64,000 nucleotides of DNA from Rhizobium sp. ARZ01 (GTDB taxonomy: Bacteria; Pseudomonadota; Alphaproteobacteria; Rhizobiales; Rhizobiaceae), in assembly GCF_014851675.1 (NCBI RefSeq), contig NZ_JACVAE010000002.1, positions 633,919 through 697,918 of the forward strand, in the 5' to 3' direction. Position 1 is the stretch's first letter; each line of letters opens with the position of its first letter. Below are positions 1 through 10,202 of the stretch, in pieces. The position numbers and the translations under genes are program-made. The notes under the pieces are model-generated. The model was given only the letters and a program-made list of their open reading frames with translations. It was not told the origin of the DNA and did no database searches.

Positions 1-1331
1 AAGACCAGGGCCTTGCGGCGCCCAATGTCGCCGGCAAGCGCCGTGTCTGCACGCAATGCGAGGCCTCTCAGGCGATCACGCGCGCTCCCGGTGCGCACAA
101 GGATGCGGGAGGGGGTGGCTCGCAGTGCCGCGTCGAATGCGGCCAGCCGGGCCCGGTTCTGATCAATACGACGCTCTACCACGCGTTCCGCCCGGCGCAG
201 GACATCGGTCAGCCGCTGGCGGCGCTCCGCAATACGGCCGGCAAGCAATTCCGGTCTCAGATGAGCCGCCGCGCGCTCGAATGCTCGCCGCTTGTTGACG
301 GTGTTCATATGCAAGCCTCGTCCGAGGCCCAACGCCGCCTCATCGAAGCGGCGGCGCGGAAGTGCCAGCAGTTGGTCCAGCGACGGCAGCGCACGGGCGA
401 GCGCACGCAGGCCCTGGCGGCGCGCGTCCATCTGGCGAGTGGCTGCTCCCTTCAAGCGCGCGGCCAGTGCGGCGACGGCTGCCTCCAGATCGGCCTTCAC
501 CGGTACGGCCATTTCGGCTGCACCGGTCGGAGTGGGGGCACGCCGGTCGGCGGCGTGGTCGATCAGCGTCCAGTCCGTCTCGTGCCCTACCGCGGAGATC
601 AGCGGGATCTGGGAGGCTGCGGCCGCACGGACCACGCTCTCGTCGTTGAAACTCCAGAGGTCCTCCAGGCTTCCGCCGCCGCGTGCCACGATCAGCACGT
701 CCGGGCGGGGGATCACACCGCCCACTTGAAAAGCGTTGAAGCCACGGATCGCCGCGGCAACCTCTTCGCCCGAGCCATCACCCTGAACCTTGACGGGCCA
801 GACGAGCACGTGAACCGGAAAACGATCGGCAATGCGGTGCAGGATATCCCGGATGACCGCACCTGTCGGCGAAGTGACGACGCCGATGACGTGCGGCAGG
901 AACGGCAGTGGTCGCTTTCGACCGACCTCGAACAGGCCTTCCGCTGCAAGCTTGCGCCGGCGTTCTTCGAGCAGCGCCATGAGCGCCCCGGCACCGGCCG
1001 GTTCCAGCGTCTCGATAACAATCTGGTACTTCGATGATCCCGGGAATGTGGTGACCTTGCCGGTCGCGATCACCTCCATGCCCTCTTCGGGGCGGAAGCG
1101 CAGCTTTGAGAAACTGCCCTTCCAGATGACGGCGTCGATCCGCGCCCGATCGTCCTTCAGGCTGAAATAGGCGTGGCCGGAAGAATGCGGGCCGCGATAG
1201 CCGGAGATCTCGCCGCGCACCCGCACCTGGTCGAATGCCTGCTCGACGGTACGCTTGATCGATCCGGAAAGCTCGGAGACCGAGTACTCGGCAAGATTGG
1301 TGGGCGAATCGTGGTTCGGAAACATGCTCAT
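1..1331 (-). CDS. xseA: Exodeoxyribonuclease VII large subunit (partial)
   Basis: This is the large subunit of exonuclease VII, a cytoplasmic enzyme that with XseB degrades single-stranded DNA into oligonucleotides. The minus strand reads from an ATG at 1331 ([20 protein letters not shown]) without a stop to the window edge, giving about 443 residues of a family usually near 450-530, so only the C-terminus is missing. The N-terminal OB-fold region has the typical [20 protein letters not shown] stretch, and the catalytic part has [15 protein letters not shown] and [16 protein letters not shown]. The start is the first ATG in frame, and the next gene on this strand (1398-3248) ends 66 bases upstream. 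The family assignment is firm. Confidence 0.95.
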   Translation of the reverse strand, partial: MSMFPNHDSPTNLAEYSVSELSGSIKRTVEQAFDQVRVRGEISGYRGPHSSGHAYFSLKDDRARIDAVIWKGSFSKLRFRPEEGMEVIATGKVTTFPGSSKYQIVIETLEPAGAGALMALLEERRRKLAAEGLFEVGRKRPLPFLPHVIGVVTSPTGAVIRDILHRIADRFPVHVLVWPVKVQGDGSGEEVAAAIRGFNAFQVGGVIPRPDVLIVARGGGSLEDLWSFNDESVVRAAAASQIPLISAVGHETDWTLIDHAADRRAPTPTGAAEMAVPVKADLEAAVAALAARLKGAATRQMDARRQGLRALARALPSLDQLLALPRRRFDEAALGLGRGLHMNTVNKRRAFERAAAHLRPELLAGRIAERRQRLTDVLRRAERVVERRIDQNRARLAAFDAALRATPSRILVRTGSARDRLRGLALRADTALAGDIGRRKALV

Positions 1332-1397
1332 GGCCCATTCTTATCGTCCCGACGGTCCGTGGCCAGCGGAAAGACGCAGTAGAGGCGCAGTTTTCCG

Positions 1398-3248
1398 TCA
1401 GTTCGCGTCAGCCTGGGCTTCGGGCCTGACGCGATAAACCTGCAACTGAGAGTCGCCATTTTCGACCCGTTGCAGATAGGCCGGGGCATCGCCTGCAATC
1501 AGGCGCGCATACAGTCCCTGCGGCTCAGCCTTGGCAATCATCTGCACCTGACTGTCGGTAGGGCAGAAGGCCAGTAACGTGACCCCTGCCCCACGCAGGA
1601 AGGCTTCAGCCTGCCGCGGTTCGGAAAGGCCTATGTGCAACTCCGTCAGCATGCCACCCTGATTGCGATGATAGGGTGCCGAAAGGGCGCGGTGCCCCGT
1701 AAAGCGCAGTATTTCTGCACCAAGATCTGACGCCGCGGCTACTACACCGACCGGCTCTGCTGCGAGCGCCACCATCGACTCGCGACTGCCGCAGGAGGTG
1801 GCCGTCGTCTCGGGCGCAGAAGCGGAAGGCGAGCTGTAACCCACCAGCTTCGTCATTGCGAAACCCGACACCGCCCAGGCGGAGGGGACGCAGGCGAGCG
1901 TAAACGCCGCAAAGCCCAATCCGCGCTTCAAGTTCCTCGTATCAGCATTGGCCCGGCGGCGCAGGTCCGAAATCGCGAGTGCGAGCGGCGGCATTGCGAA
2001 AAGGTTGGTGAAGACATTCCCCCGAACCTGGACCAGAGAAATGATCATGGACATCGCAAGCAAGGCCAGAAACGTCAGGTGGGCTTCGCTCTTGTCGCGC
2101 CGTTGAATCCGGAACAGGCAAACGGCCATTGCAAGCAGCCCCGGAAGATAGAAAGCACCGATTGGAACGGGGTTATATTGCCATTGACCAAAGACGGACT
2201 GGGCCTCGGTGACGTTGGAGAGCCAGAAGGTGTGCAGCATGGGATCAAGATCGGCAAGCGGGCTTCGCAGGCAGTTCGGCGCGATCGCCAGCACGGCGAT
2301 TGAAAGCACGGCCCCCGCCCCTACAAGCGCCAAAAGCCGCATTCCTCCGCTCCACCGGCTGGCGAGGGACGCTACGAGGAAGAGCGCCGATCCCCCAAAG
2401 GTTGCAAGCGCATAGAAGCCATAGGAAAGAGCGTCGCAGGTAACCTCGCGATAGTGGGCAGGCGCAATGGTGGCAAAGAAGGCGAAAGTCGTCATGGATG
2501 CCAACGCCAGGCCAAAGGCGGCCGCGGCCCGACGGTAAGCCTCGCCGTGCCACGCCCACCGAAACGCGACGACTATGCACACGACAGCAATCAGCGGGGT
2601 TGTCTCCGCACCGATCGCGATCGCCAGCGCGCACAGAATGCCGGCCGTCGCATAGCTGCGCGCCCGGTGCAACGGATCCACCAGCATCGCCGCGATGATT
2701 GCCAGCAGGACCAGCTGGACATTGTGATGATCGATTGCGCCCGGGTGGAAGCGACCAATGGATATGACCTGGATCGTCGCCAAAACGAGCGATGCATGCA
2801 TCGCCACGCGACCACCAAGATGAAAACCGGCAAGTCCGATCCCGAAAAGAAGCGGCCCGATCAGCAACAAAGGCCAGACGGCTAGGGCCACAGCTTCGGC
2901 TTGCTCCGGCGCAAGGACCAGACCATAGACCTCGATCAGATTGGCGATTGGAAGGTCTATGAAGCGCGACCAGTGCATCGGCGTGCCTCCTGCAAGGCCG
3001 AGCCGATACTGCGTCATGTCGAACCAGCCCTGGCCGGCGAGCAGGTCGCGAACCTCGACCAGGCGCATCGCATCGTCATTGTCCGGCCCTACATAGTCGG
3101 TCGCGAAGGGCAGTGCACTGACCAGCACGCAGACAATCGCGAGAAGCGTATAGAACGCGATCACGCGCAACGGAAATCGTGCCGTCTCCTGCACGGACGG
3201 CACACGCCGGACAGGCGCTGCATGCAAACCCGACGCCATGTCCGTCAT
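1398..3248 (-). CDS. GT-C type integral membrane glycosyltransferase-like protein
   Basis: A 616-residue inner-membrane protein with about ten or more hydrophobic segments, the first near residues 29-50. It is followed by an acidic loop with DNDD at residues 56-59. An acidic motif just after the first helix and a polytopic core are typical of GT-C enzymes (ArnT, PMT and STT3 relatives), which use polyprenyl-phosphate sugars as donors on the periplasmic side. A soluble C-terminal part follows residue 460. It lies head-to-head with a GT2 (3384-4394), with 135 bases between the start codons. That fits a two-step system in which the GT2 makes a lipid-linked sugar and this protein transfers it. 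The acceptor is unknown. Confidence 0.6.
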   Translation of the reverse strand: MTDMASGLHAAPVRRVPSVQETARFPLRVIAFYTLLAIVCVLVSALPFATDYVGPDNDDAMRLVEVRDLLAGQGWFDMTQYRLGLAGGTPMHWSRFIDLPIANLIEVYGLVLAPEQAEAVALAVWPLLLIGPLLFGIGLAGFHLGGRVAMHASLVLATIQVISIGRFHPGAIDHHNVQLVLLAIIAAMLVDPLHRARSYATAGILCALAIAIGAETTPLIAVVCIVVAFRWAWHGEAYRRAAAAFGLALASMTTFAFFATIAPAHYREVTCDALSYGFYALATFGGSALFLVASLASRWSGGMRLLALVGAGAVLSIAVLAIAPNCLRSPLADLDPMLHTFWLSNVTEAQSVFGQWQYNPVPIGAFYLPGLLAMAVCLFRIQRRDKSEAHLTFLALLAMSMIISLVQVRGNVFTNLFAMPPLALAISDLRRRANADTRNLKRGLGFAAFTLACVPSAWAVSGFAMTKLVGYSSPSASAPETTATSCGSRESMVALAAEPVGVVAAASDLGAEILRFTGHRALSAPYHRNQGGMLTELHIGLSEPRQAEAFLRGAGVTLLAFCPTDSQVQMIAKAEPQGLYARLIAGDAPAYLQRVENGDSQLQVYRVRPEAQADAN

Positions 3249-3383
3249 CCGGCTCCCCGTCCCGCTGTCAATTTTCCGAGACGAAACCTAGCCTTAACCT
3301 TCTCAAGAAATAGTAAAGCGCGCGGGGCGTGGAGCGCCTGCAACCTCGCAACGATCGGTCTCAGGCGACACGCGGTATCCACT

Positions 3384-4394
3384 ATGACGGAAGGTTCACC
3401 AGTGGCGCTGGATTTGGCAGTCCTCCTGCCCTGCTACAACGAGGCGCAGACGATCAGCGCCGTCGTCACCGGTTTCAAGTCGTCGCTCCCCGGAGCTCGG
3501 ATTTACGTCTACGACAACAATTCGACCGACGGCACGGCGCTGCGCGCGCTTCTTGCCGGCGCAACGGTCGTGCGCGAACGCCGTCAGGGCAAGGGCAACG
3601 TGGTGCGGCGGATGTTTGCGGACATCGATGCCGACGTCTACATCATGGCCGACGGTGACGGGACCTACTCGCCAAACGACGCCCAGAAACTGATCGACAC
3701 GCTGCTGTCCGAACGGGCGGATATGGTCGTTGGCACTCGTCGTGGCGTGCATGCCGATGCCGGCAGACAAGGCCACGCCTTTGGCAACCGAATATTCAAT
3801 GTGCTGTATCGCACGCTCTTCGGCACCGATTTCACCGACATCTTCTCCGGCTACCGCGCGTTCTCCCGGCGCTTTGCCAAAAGCTTCCCGGCTCTTTCCG
3901 CTGGCTTCGAGATCGAAACGGAAATGTCTGTACATGCCTCGCGCCTGAAGCTCCCGATCTGCGAAATCGAGCTCGACTACGGCCGCCGCCCGGAGGGATC
4001 GCACTCCAAGCTGTCGACATTTCGCGACGGAGCGAAAATTCTCTGGATGTTCGCCATGCTGATGAAGGAAACGAGACCCTTCACCTTCTTCGGGGCATTC
4101 AGCGGCCTTTTCATGCTGGCAAGCCTTGTTTTCATGGCGCCGGTCCTGGCGGAGTATTTCGAGACCGGTCTCGTGATGCGCATGCCGACATGGGTACTTT
4201 CGATGGCGCTGATGATGATCTCGTTCCTGGTCTTTTCTGCCGGCTTGATCCTTGATTCGCTCGCACGCGCACGAAACGAGCAGTTGCGGATGCATTACGT
4301 AACGCTGCCGGCCAATGCATGGATGCTGACCGAGTTCTCGACTGGTGCGGACACTGATGGGCACATGCCCAAGCAGCCCGACGTTGCGGCCTAG
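3384..4394 (+). CDS. Family 2 glycosyltransferase, polyprenyl-phosphate type, with C-terminal membrane helices
   Basis: A 336-residue GT2 beginning with the nucleotide-binding strand LDLAVLLPCYNEAQTI. It has an acidic motif (MADGDGTYSP) near residue 90 and the GTRRG and FTDIFSGYRAFSRRF segments common to dolichol/undecaprenyl-phosphate sugar synthases. Two hydrophobic helices lie near residues 230-295. Such enzymes load a sugar onto a polyprenyl phosphate at the inner face of the membrane. The open frame extends upstream to 2901, but that part is antisense to the GT-C gene, so I chose the ATG at 3384. A methyltransferase (18 bases on) and an EamA-like small protein follow, as one operon. Confidence 0.8.
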   Translation: MTEGSPVALDLAVLLPCYNEAQTISAVVTGFKSSLPGARIYVYDNNSTDGTALRALLAGATVVRERRQGKGNVVRRMFADIDADVYIMADGDGTYSPNDAQKLIDTLLSERADMVVGTRRGVHADAGRQGHAFGNRIFNVLYRTLFGTDFTDIFSGYRAFSRRFAKSFPALSAGFEIETEMSVHASRLKLPICEIELDYGRRPEGSHSKLSTFRDGAKILWMFAMLMKETRPFTFFGAFSGLFMLASLVFMAPVLAEYFETGLVMRMPTWVLSMALMMISFLVFSAGLILDSLARARNEQLRMHYVTLPANAWMLTEFSTGADTDGHMPKQPDVAA

Positions 4395-4412
4395 CTGCGA
4401 AAGGAAAGACAC

Positions 4413-5132
4413 GTGAACAGGGAAACGACCAATCGCATCCGGTTCGTTATCGAAGACCTGCTGCCGCCGATCCTACGCGACTCCGCCTTGTTTCGAACCG
4501 CCGCAAAGCTGGTCTGGGGAGACCACATCGTCAAACTAGCGCGCTTTCGCGAGCGGGCGCCCTTCCTTTCGTCAGACGAATACGAGGATCTCTATCGGCA
4601 TCATCCCCGCGTCCACGCCGGCACGGACAACTCCGCCGCCTGCATCGAACGTATCGTCGAAGAAATCGACGGAACAAGCGTCTGCGATGTCGGCTGCGGG
4701 ACCGGCGCGCTTCTCAGCCACATCCAGGCTGCCAATCCCAGCCTGACCCGTCTGACTGGCGTCGATTTCGTCGTCGACGATGCCGCCAAGCTCGACGGCG
4801 TGGAATATGTCGCCGCCATGATCGAGGCGCTGCCATTTTCCGACAACGAATTCGACACGATCGTCTGCACCCACGTGATCGAGCACGTTCTGGACTATCG
4901 CAAGGCGATCGCAGAGCTACGGCGCATAGCCCGCAAACGCCTGATCATCGTCGTCCCGCGCGAGCGCGAATATCGCTACAGCTTCAATCCGCACTTCAAT
5001 TTCTTTCCCTATACCCATTCCTTCCTGCGTGCGGTCCATCCGGTGCCGCAGAAGCATGTCTGCGTCGATATCGGACGCGACATTTTCTATTGCGAGGAAC
5101 GAGAGCAGATCGAACTGGAGAAGGCAGCGTGA
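4413..5132 (+). CDS. Class I SAM-dependent methyltransferase
   Basis: A 239-residue methyltransferase starting at GTG with AAAGGAAAG about 8 bases upstream. Motif I (CDVGCGTGALLSHI, near residues 90-103) and the following acidic VDF turn bind S-adenosylmethionine. FDTIVCTHVIEHVLDY matches the Methyltransf_11 post-I region. The substrate cannot be read from sequence. Sitting between a polyprenyl-sugar GT2 and an EamA-like protein, it could methylate a sugar or a lipid carrier intermediate. The stop codon overlaps the next start (GTGA), so the two are translationally coupled. Confidence 0.8.
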   Translation: MNRETTNRIRFVIEDLLPPILRDSALFRTAAKLVWGDHIVKLARFRERAPFLSSDEYEDLYRHHPRVHAGTDNSAACIERIVEEIDGTSVCDVGCGTGALLSHIQAANPSLTRLTGVDFVVDDAAKLDGVEYVAAMIEALPFSDNEFDTIVCTHVIEHVLDYRKAIAELRRIARKRLIIVVPREREYRYSFNPHFNFFPYTHSFLRAVHPVPQKHVCVDIGRDIFYCEEREQIELEKAA

Positions 5133-5494
5133 CGCTGGAGAACCACGGCCCTGCCCTTTGGTTCGGCTTGCTCGGAACACCGCTCCTTATTGCGGCGGGT
5201 CAGGTCCTCTTCAAACTGACCAGTGCGACCACTGGCGAATTCGGTCCGCGCGGACTTGTTCATTTGCTGTTCAACCCGCTTATGATCGGTGCGCTTGCCA
5301 TCTATGGCATCGGCACCGTCATCTGGATCTTCGTCCTGAAGTCCGTGCCGTTGACAATCGGCTATTCGTTCATGGCGCTGACGTTCTGTTTCATCCCGCT
5401 GCTGGCGAGCATCTTTCTGGGGGAAACGCTGACCCTTCGCTATTTTGTCGGGGCGTTCCTGATCATCGGCGGGATGGTCGTCATTAACAGTTAA
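5129..5494 (+). CDS. EamA/DMT-superfamily small membrane protein
   Basis: A 121-residue protein with four hydrophobic helices, the size of one half of an EamA pair. It resembles small multidrug-resistance and ArnE/ArnF-type proteins, with SVPLTIGYSFMALTFCFIPL and ETLTLRYFVGAFLIIGGM typical of the fold. The GTG start at 5129 overlaps the methyltransferase stop by four bases; an in-frame start at 5090 would overlap further and has no advantage. In this context, after a polyprenyl-phosphate GT2 and opposite a GT-C, a role in flipping the lipid-linked sugar is plausible, as for ArnE/F. That role is inference. Confidence 0.7.
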   Translation: MTLENHGPALWFGLLGTPLLIAAGQVLFKLTSATTGEFGPRGLVHLLFNPLMIGALAIYGIGTVIWIFVLKSVPLTIGYSFMALTFCFIPLLASIFLGETLTLRYFVGAFLIIGGMVVINS

Positions 5495-5559
5495 GAGCGT
5501 CGCGTTCGACGCGCGACGCCCTTTGTTGCTGCGCGCTTGGGTGGATACATTTGGCGGCT

Positions 5560-6546
5560 TCAGACGCCTTCCCAGCCGTCTTTCTCGCTGGCGCGATAGA
5601 TGGCGTCGATGAGTTTCTGGTTGTTCACCGAATTTTCGAGCGTCACGATCTCTTCCTTCTCTCCTATCGCCGCCCGGGAGAAGGCCTCGGCCTCCAACCT
5701 GTACTGCCGGGCATCCTGGAAGCGGAACAGCTGCGACTGGGAATGGTTCTGGTTGGTCAGTTCGAGTTCCTCAGAACCGTAGCGGTCGGCGTTGAAAGGT
5801 GACTTGACCTCGATGAAGCCCTTGTCGCCGTGGAACACCATGACCTGGCGGGCGGCAAGCTGGGTGGAGATGTAGAAGCTGAGCTCGAAGTCGCCGAAAT
5901 CGGCGCGTACGCTCGAGTAGATATCGGTGCCGAATTCGGGGTCGCGCTCGGTCGTCGCCTGCACGCGAAGCGGCTCCTTGCCGGTGACGAAGCGGGTGGT
6001 GATCGTCGGGTAGACGCCGATGTCCGGCAGTCCACCGCCGCCAAGCTCCGGGATATTGCGCATGTTGCCGGGATCGCGGTTAAAGTAGGTGAAGGCCCCC
6101 TGCACGTGCCGGAGCCTGCCGATCGCGCCGTCCTTCAACAGTTCGCGCACCTTGCGCCAAACCGGGCTGTAGGTGACCATGTAGGCTTCCGACACCAGCA
6201 CCTTGTTGCGATCGCGCGCGGCAATCAGCGCGTCGATCTCCGATGCTTTCAATGCAATCGGTTTCTCGCAGAGCACATGCTTGCCAGCGTCGGCCGCCTT
6301 GATCGTCCATTCGACGTGCTGAGAAGTCGGCAAGGGAATGTAGACGGCATCGATCAGGTCGGACGCCAGCATTTCCTCATAGGAGCCGAACGCGTGCGGG
6401 ACCGAGAAGCGATCCGCCATGGCGCGCGCCTTGGAGAGGTCCCGGCTGGCGATCGCTGTCACGACGCAGTTCTCCGCGTCCTGGATGGCGGGCACGACGA
6501 GTTCGCGGCCGATCTTGGCCGTCGACAGGATACCGAAGCGCAGCAT
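5560..6546 (-). CDS. Gfo/Idh/MocA family NAD(P)-dependent oxidoreductase
   Basis: A 328-residue cytoplasmic dehydrogenase acting on a sugar or cyclitol. The N-terminal Rossmann fold starts at [19 protein letters not shown]. The family's EKP motif is present ([16 protein letters not shown], near residues 88-103), and the C-terminal substrate domain carries [18 protein letters not shown]. The substrate is unknown. It is monocistronic and divergent from an aldo/keto reductase, with a 166-base shared promoter region. The start ATG at 6546 is preceded on its strand by AGGAGGACT. Confidence 0.88.
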   Translation of the reverse strand: MLRFGILSTAKIGRELVVPAIQDAENCVVTAIASRDLSKARAMADRFSVPHAFGSYEEMLASDLIDAVYIPLPTSQHVEWTIKAADAGKHVLCEKPIALKASEIDALIAARDRNKVLVSEAYMVTYSPVWRKVRELLKDGAIGRLRHVQGAFTYFNRDPGNMRNIPELGGGGLPDIGVYPTITTRFVTGKEPLRVQATTERDPEFGTDIYSSVRADFGDFELSFYISTQLAARQVMVFHGDKGFIEVKSPFNADRYGSEELELTNQNHSQSQLFRFQDARQYRLEAEAFSRAAIGEKEEIVTLENSVNNQKLIDAIYRASEKDGWEGV

Positions 6547-6712
6547 GGGGAGTCCTCCTGAAATTCCGGTGCAGCCTAGCCCCGAGGTACGTACCTAGCA
6601 AGGGCGGCAACTGGGCAAACCAACCAAATCGATACGTGCAATCGAAACGATGCCGCCCTATGCTTGATCGATAGCCCCCCCTTTTTACATCACGAATTCC
6701 TGGAGAAATCTC

Positions 6713-7663
6713 ATGCAGACACGCCCGCTTGGCCGCACCGGCCTCGACATCGCGCCGCTCGTCTTCGGCGGCAACGTCTTCGGGTGGACCGCGGATGAGA
6801 AGACGTCGTTCTCGTTGCTCGACGCCTTCACCGGCGCCGGCTTCAATGCCATCGATACGGCGGACGTCTATTCGTCCTGGGTGCCCCGCAACAAGGGCGG
6901 GGAATCCGAGACCATCATCGGCAACTGGCTGAAACAGTCGGGACGTTCCCGCGACAGCGTTGTGCTGATCACGAAGGTCGGATCCGACATGGGCCAGGGG
7001 CATCGTGATCTGTCGAAGAAATGGATCCTGCAGGAGGTCGAAGCCTCGCTGAAGCGCCTGCAGACCGATCACATCGACCTGTACCTTTCGCACTGGCCGG
7101 ACGAGCACACGCCCTACGAGGAGACGCTCGAAGCACATGCCGCGCTCGTAAAGGCCGGCAAGGTACGCGCCTTTGGTGCTTCCAACTTCGATGCCGGACA
7201 ACTGCAGGCATCCTTCGACGCAGCGGACAAGGCAGGCCTGCCGCGCTACGCCGTCTTGCAGCCGGAGTACAACCTGTATGACCGCGCCGGCTTTGAGGGC
7301 CAGCTTGCTTCGTTGTGCCAGCGCGAAAACATCGGGGTGATAACCTATTTCAGCCTCGCATCGGGCTTCCTCACCGGGAAGTACCGCTCGATCGCGGACA
7401 CCCAGGATAAGGCGCGCGGCGAAGACATCGAGAAATACCTCGACGCCCATGGTCTGCGAATTCTCGCCGCACTCGACAAGGTCAGCGCCGAGACACGGGC
7501 GAAGCACGCGGAGATCGCGCTTGCCTGGCTGATGGCGAAACCGGCCGTCACCGCACCGATCGTCAGCGCCACCACACTGGCCCAACTCGACAGCCTGGTG
7601 AAGTCGGCCAACCTTCAGCTGTCTGTCGACCATATGGCCGCGCTCGACGCCGCGGGAACCTGA
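6713..7663 (+). CDS. Aldo/keto reductase
   Basis: A 316-residue NADPH-dependent reductase of the AKR superfamily (TIM barrel). The catalytic tetrad is visible: Asp and Tyr in NAIDTADVYSSW, Lys in VVLITKVGSD and His in DLYLSHWPDE. The C-terminal cofactor part carries PIVSATTLAQLDSL. Length is typical. It starts at an ATG behind a GGAGAAATCTC stretch and ends at a bidirectional hairpin shared with the convergent pheT. The physiological substrate is not predictable; the family covers sugars, aldehydes and quinones. Confidence 0.9.
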   Translation: MQTRPLGRTGLDIAPLVFGGNVFGWTADEKTSFSLLDAFTGAGFNAIDTADVYSSWVPRNKGGESETIIGNWLKQSGRSRDSVVLITKVGSDMGQGHRDLSKKWILQEVEASLKRLQTDHIDLYLSHWPDEHTPYEETLEAHAALVKAGKVRAFGASNFDAGQLQASFDAADKAGLPRYAVLQPEYNLYDRAGFEGQLASLCQRENIGVITYFSLASGFLTGKYRSIADTQDKARGEDIEKYLDAHGLRILAALDKVSAETRAKHAEIALAWLMAKPAVTAPIVSATTLAQLDSLVKSANLQLSVDHMAALDAAGT

Positions 7664-7694
7664 TCGCGGCGGCCAGACGGCTGGCTCGCAGATG

Positions 7695-7728
7695 AAAACG
7701 GGGATGGGCAAAAACCGATCCCCGTTTT
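7695..7728. terminator. Bidirectional Rho-independent terminator
   Basis: A perfect 11-bp inverted repeat, AAAACGGGGAT / ATCCCCGTTTT, with a 12-base loop. It has A and T flanks on both sides and lies between the convergent aldo/keto reductase and pheT stops, so it can serve both strands. Confidence 0.85.
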
Positions 7729-7751
7729 GTTGTCATTCGGCATCCGCCTTG

Positions 7752-10178
7752 TCAGGCGCGCAAAGTTCCGCCGGTCGCCTTGGCGACATTGGCGACGATC
7801 TTCGCCGTCAGCGCCTCAAAATCCTCGTCGGTCAGGGTCTTATCGGTCGGCTGGATGACGACCTCGATCGCGAGTGACTTCTTGCCCTCGCCAAGCGAAG
7901 CGCCCTCGAACACGTCGAAGACATTGACGGCCGTCACCAGCTTGCGATCGGCGCCGAAGGCCGCGCGCTGCACCGCGCCGGCTTCCACGGCCTTGTCGAC
8001 CACGAAGGCGAAGTCGCGCTTGACCGCCTGGAAGGGCGAAAGCTCCAGCGCCGGCTTGGTGCGGGTCGCCTTCTTCTTCGGCTCCGGCATGGCGTCGACG
8101 AAGATCTCGAAGCCGCAAAGCGCGCCGGAGACGTCGAGGGTCGCCAGGGTCTTCGGATGGAACTCACCGAAATAGCCGAGCACGATCTTAGGGCCCATCT
8201 TGATGGTGCCGGAGCGGCCGGGGTGGTACCAGGCGGGACCGCCCGGCTCGATCTGCACATTGCCCGTTGGCAGGCCGCAGGCCTCGATCACGGCAAGTGC
8301 GTCGGCCTTGGCATCGAAGACGTCGACCGGCTTGCCGCCACCCTTAGCTGCATTCGACCAAAGCCGGCCAGCTCCGGCCAGCGAAGCCGTACCGCGGCGC
8401 ACACCGCCGGCAACGCGGCGCTGGCCTTCCGGGCGGTCGTTTTCGTAGGTACCGGAGACCTCGAAGATCGCGACGTCCCCATAGCCCTTGTCGGCATTGC
8501 GCTGTGCAGCCGTCAGGAGGCCCGGCAGCAGCGAGGGGCGCATGTCCGACATGTCGGCAGCGATCGGGTTCGACAGCGCCAGTTCCGGCGCGCCACCACC
8601 GAAGAGCTCGGCCTGCGCCTTCGGGATGAAGGACCAGGTGACGGCCTCCATCATGCCGCGCGAGGCGAGCGCGCGCTTCGCCAGGCGCGAGCGGATCTGC
8701 AGCGTGGTGAGGATCTTGGTGTTGACGCTCGTATGGCTTTCGAGCGGGGCGGCGTGGATGTTGTCGACGCCGTGGATGCGCATCACCTCTTCGACGAGGT
8801 CTGCCTTGCCGTCGACGTCCGGCCGCCACGAGGGGACCGAGACCGACAGCCGTTCGCCGGAGCCGGACACGCCAAAGCCGAGCTTTTGCAGGATGTCGCG
8901 GCCTTCTTCCGAGGACACTTCAAGCCCCGTCAGGCGCTTGACCTCGGAGACCGGGAAATCGACGTTCTTCGGCTCGTAACCCTTGTAGCCGACCACATCC
9001 GCCGAGGCTGCGATGCCACCGCAAAGTTCGAGGACGAGTTCAGTGGTGCGCTCAAGGCCGGGGACCATGTATTCCGGATCGACGCCGCGTTCGAAGCGGT
9101 AGCGCGCATCGGTGATGATGCCGAGCGTGCGGCCAGTCTTGGCGATGTTCATCGGATCCCAGAGTGCGGACTCGATCAGCACGTCGGTCGTGTTCTCGTC
9201 GCAGCCGGAATGCTCACCGCCCATGACGCCGCCGATCGACTCAACACCCTCGCCATCCGAAATCACGACGTTGGCGGGCGAAAGCGTGTATTCGCGCTGG
9301 TCGAGCGCCAGCACCGTCTCGCCTTCCTTGGCGCGGCGGACGGTCAGGTTGCCGTTGACCTTTGCGGCGTCGAAGACGTGCATCGGCCGGCCCTGGTCGA
9401 AGGTCATGTAGTTGGTGATGTCGACCAGCGCGTTGATCGGACGCAGGCCGATCGAAAGCAGCCGCTGCTGCATCCAGCGTGGGCTCGGGCCGTTCTTCAC
9501 GCCGCGCACGAGGCGGAGCGCGAAGCCGGGGCAAAGATGCGTATCCTCGCCGAGCTCAAGGGCCACCTTCACTGGCGTCTCGCCTTCAACCCTGAAGCTC
9601 GGCGCCTTCGGCGCCTTCAGCGTGCCGAGGCCGGATGCGGCCAGATCGCGGGCAATGCCGAAGATGCTGGTGCAATCGGGGCGGTTCGGCGTCAGGTTGA
9701 TCTCGATGACCGGATCGTCGAGGCCGGCGTAAGCCGCAAAGCTCGTGCCGACGGGCGCGTCAGCCGGAAGCTCGATGATGCCGTCATGACTGTCGGACAT
9801 CTCGAGTTCCCTTTCCGAGCACATCATGCCGCGGCTTTCGACGCCACGGATGTTGCCGACGGAGAGGGTCACGTCGATGCCGGGAACATAGGTGCCGGGG
9901 GCTGCGAAGGCGCCGATGAGGCCCTCGCGCGCGTTCGGAGCGCCGCAGACGACCTGCACGGGCGCGCCGATACCAGTGTCGACCATCAGCACGCGCAGCT
10001 TGTCGGCGTTCGGGTGTTGCTCGGCGGAAACGACCTTGGCGATCACGAAAGGCTTGAACGAGGCCTTGTCATCGACCTCTTCGACTTCCAACCCGATCGA
10101 AGTCAGGCGTTCGCAGATCTGTTCGAGCGAGGCGTCCGTTTCCAGATGCTCTTTCAGCCAGGAGAGTGTGAATTTCAT
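7752..10178 (-). CDS. pheT: Phenylalanine--tRNA ligase beta subunit
   Basis: The 808-residue beta chain of the alpha2-beta2 phenylalanyl-tRNA synthetase, of standard bacterial length. From the N-terminus it shows the [12 protein letters not shown] start, a tRNA-binding OB domain (about 40-150, with [15 protein letters not shown]), the B3/B4 editing region with [14 protein letters not shown], the B5 domain and the catalytic-like core. The C-terminal anticodon-binding (FDX-ACB) domain has [14 protein letters not shown] sequence, here [20 protein letters not shown]. It is 24 bases downstream of pheS in one operon and ends at the shared terminator before the convergent reductase. Confidence 0.98.
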   Translation of the reverse strand: MKFTLSWLKEHLETDASLEQICERLTSIGLEVEEVDDKASFKPFVIAKVVSAEQHPNADKLRVLMVDTGIGAPVQVVCGAPNAREGLIGAFAAPGTYVPGIDVTLSVGNIRGVESRGMMCSERELEMSDSHDGIIELPADAPVGTSFAAYAGLDDPVIEINLTPNRPDCTSIFGIARDLAASGLGTLKAPKAPSFRVEGETPVKVALELGEDTHLCPGFALRLVRGVKNGPSPRWMQQRLLSIGLRPINALVDITNYMTFDQGRPMHVFDAAKVNGNLTVRRAKEGETVLALDQREYTLSPANVVISDGEGVESIGGVMGGEHSGCDENTTDVLIESALWDPMNIAKTGRTLGIITDARYRFERGVDPEYMVPGLERTTELVLELCGGIAASADVVGYKGYEPKNVDFPVSEVKRLTGLEVSSEEGRDILQKLGFGVSGSGERLSVSVPSWRPDVDGKADLVEEVMRIHGVDNIHAAPLESHTSVNTKILTTLQIRSRLAKRALASRGMMEAVTWSFIPKAQAELFGGGAPELALSNPIAADMSDMRPSLLPGLLTAAQRNADKGYGDVAIFEVSGTYENDRPEGQRRVAGGVRRGTASLAGAGRLWSNAAKGGGKPVDVFDAKADALAVIEACGLPTGNVQIEPGGPAWYHPGRSGTIKMGPKIVLGYFGEFHPKTLATLDVSGALCGFEIFVDAMPEPKKKATRTKPALELSPFQAVKRDFAFVVDKAVEAGAVQRAAFGADRKLVTAVNVFDVFEGASLGEGKKSLAIEVVIQPTDKTLTDEDFEALTAKIVANVAKATGGTLRA

Positions 10179-10202
10179 GTCTCTGATCCTTACGCGCGCG
10201 AC

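Noticed and set aside
2901..3383. N-terminal extension of the GT2 at 3384
   Set aside because: This part is antisense to the GT-C gene and lacks family similarity; the glycosyltransferase fold starts after ATG 3384.
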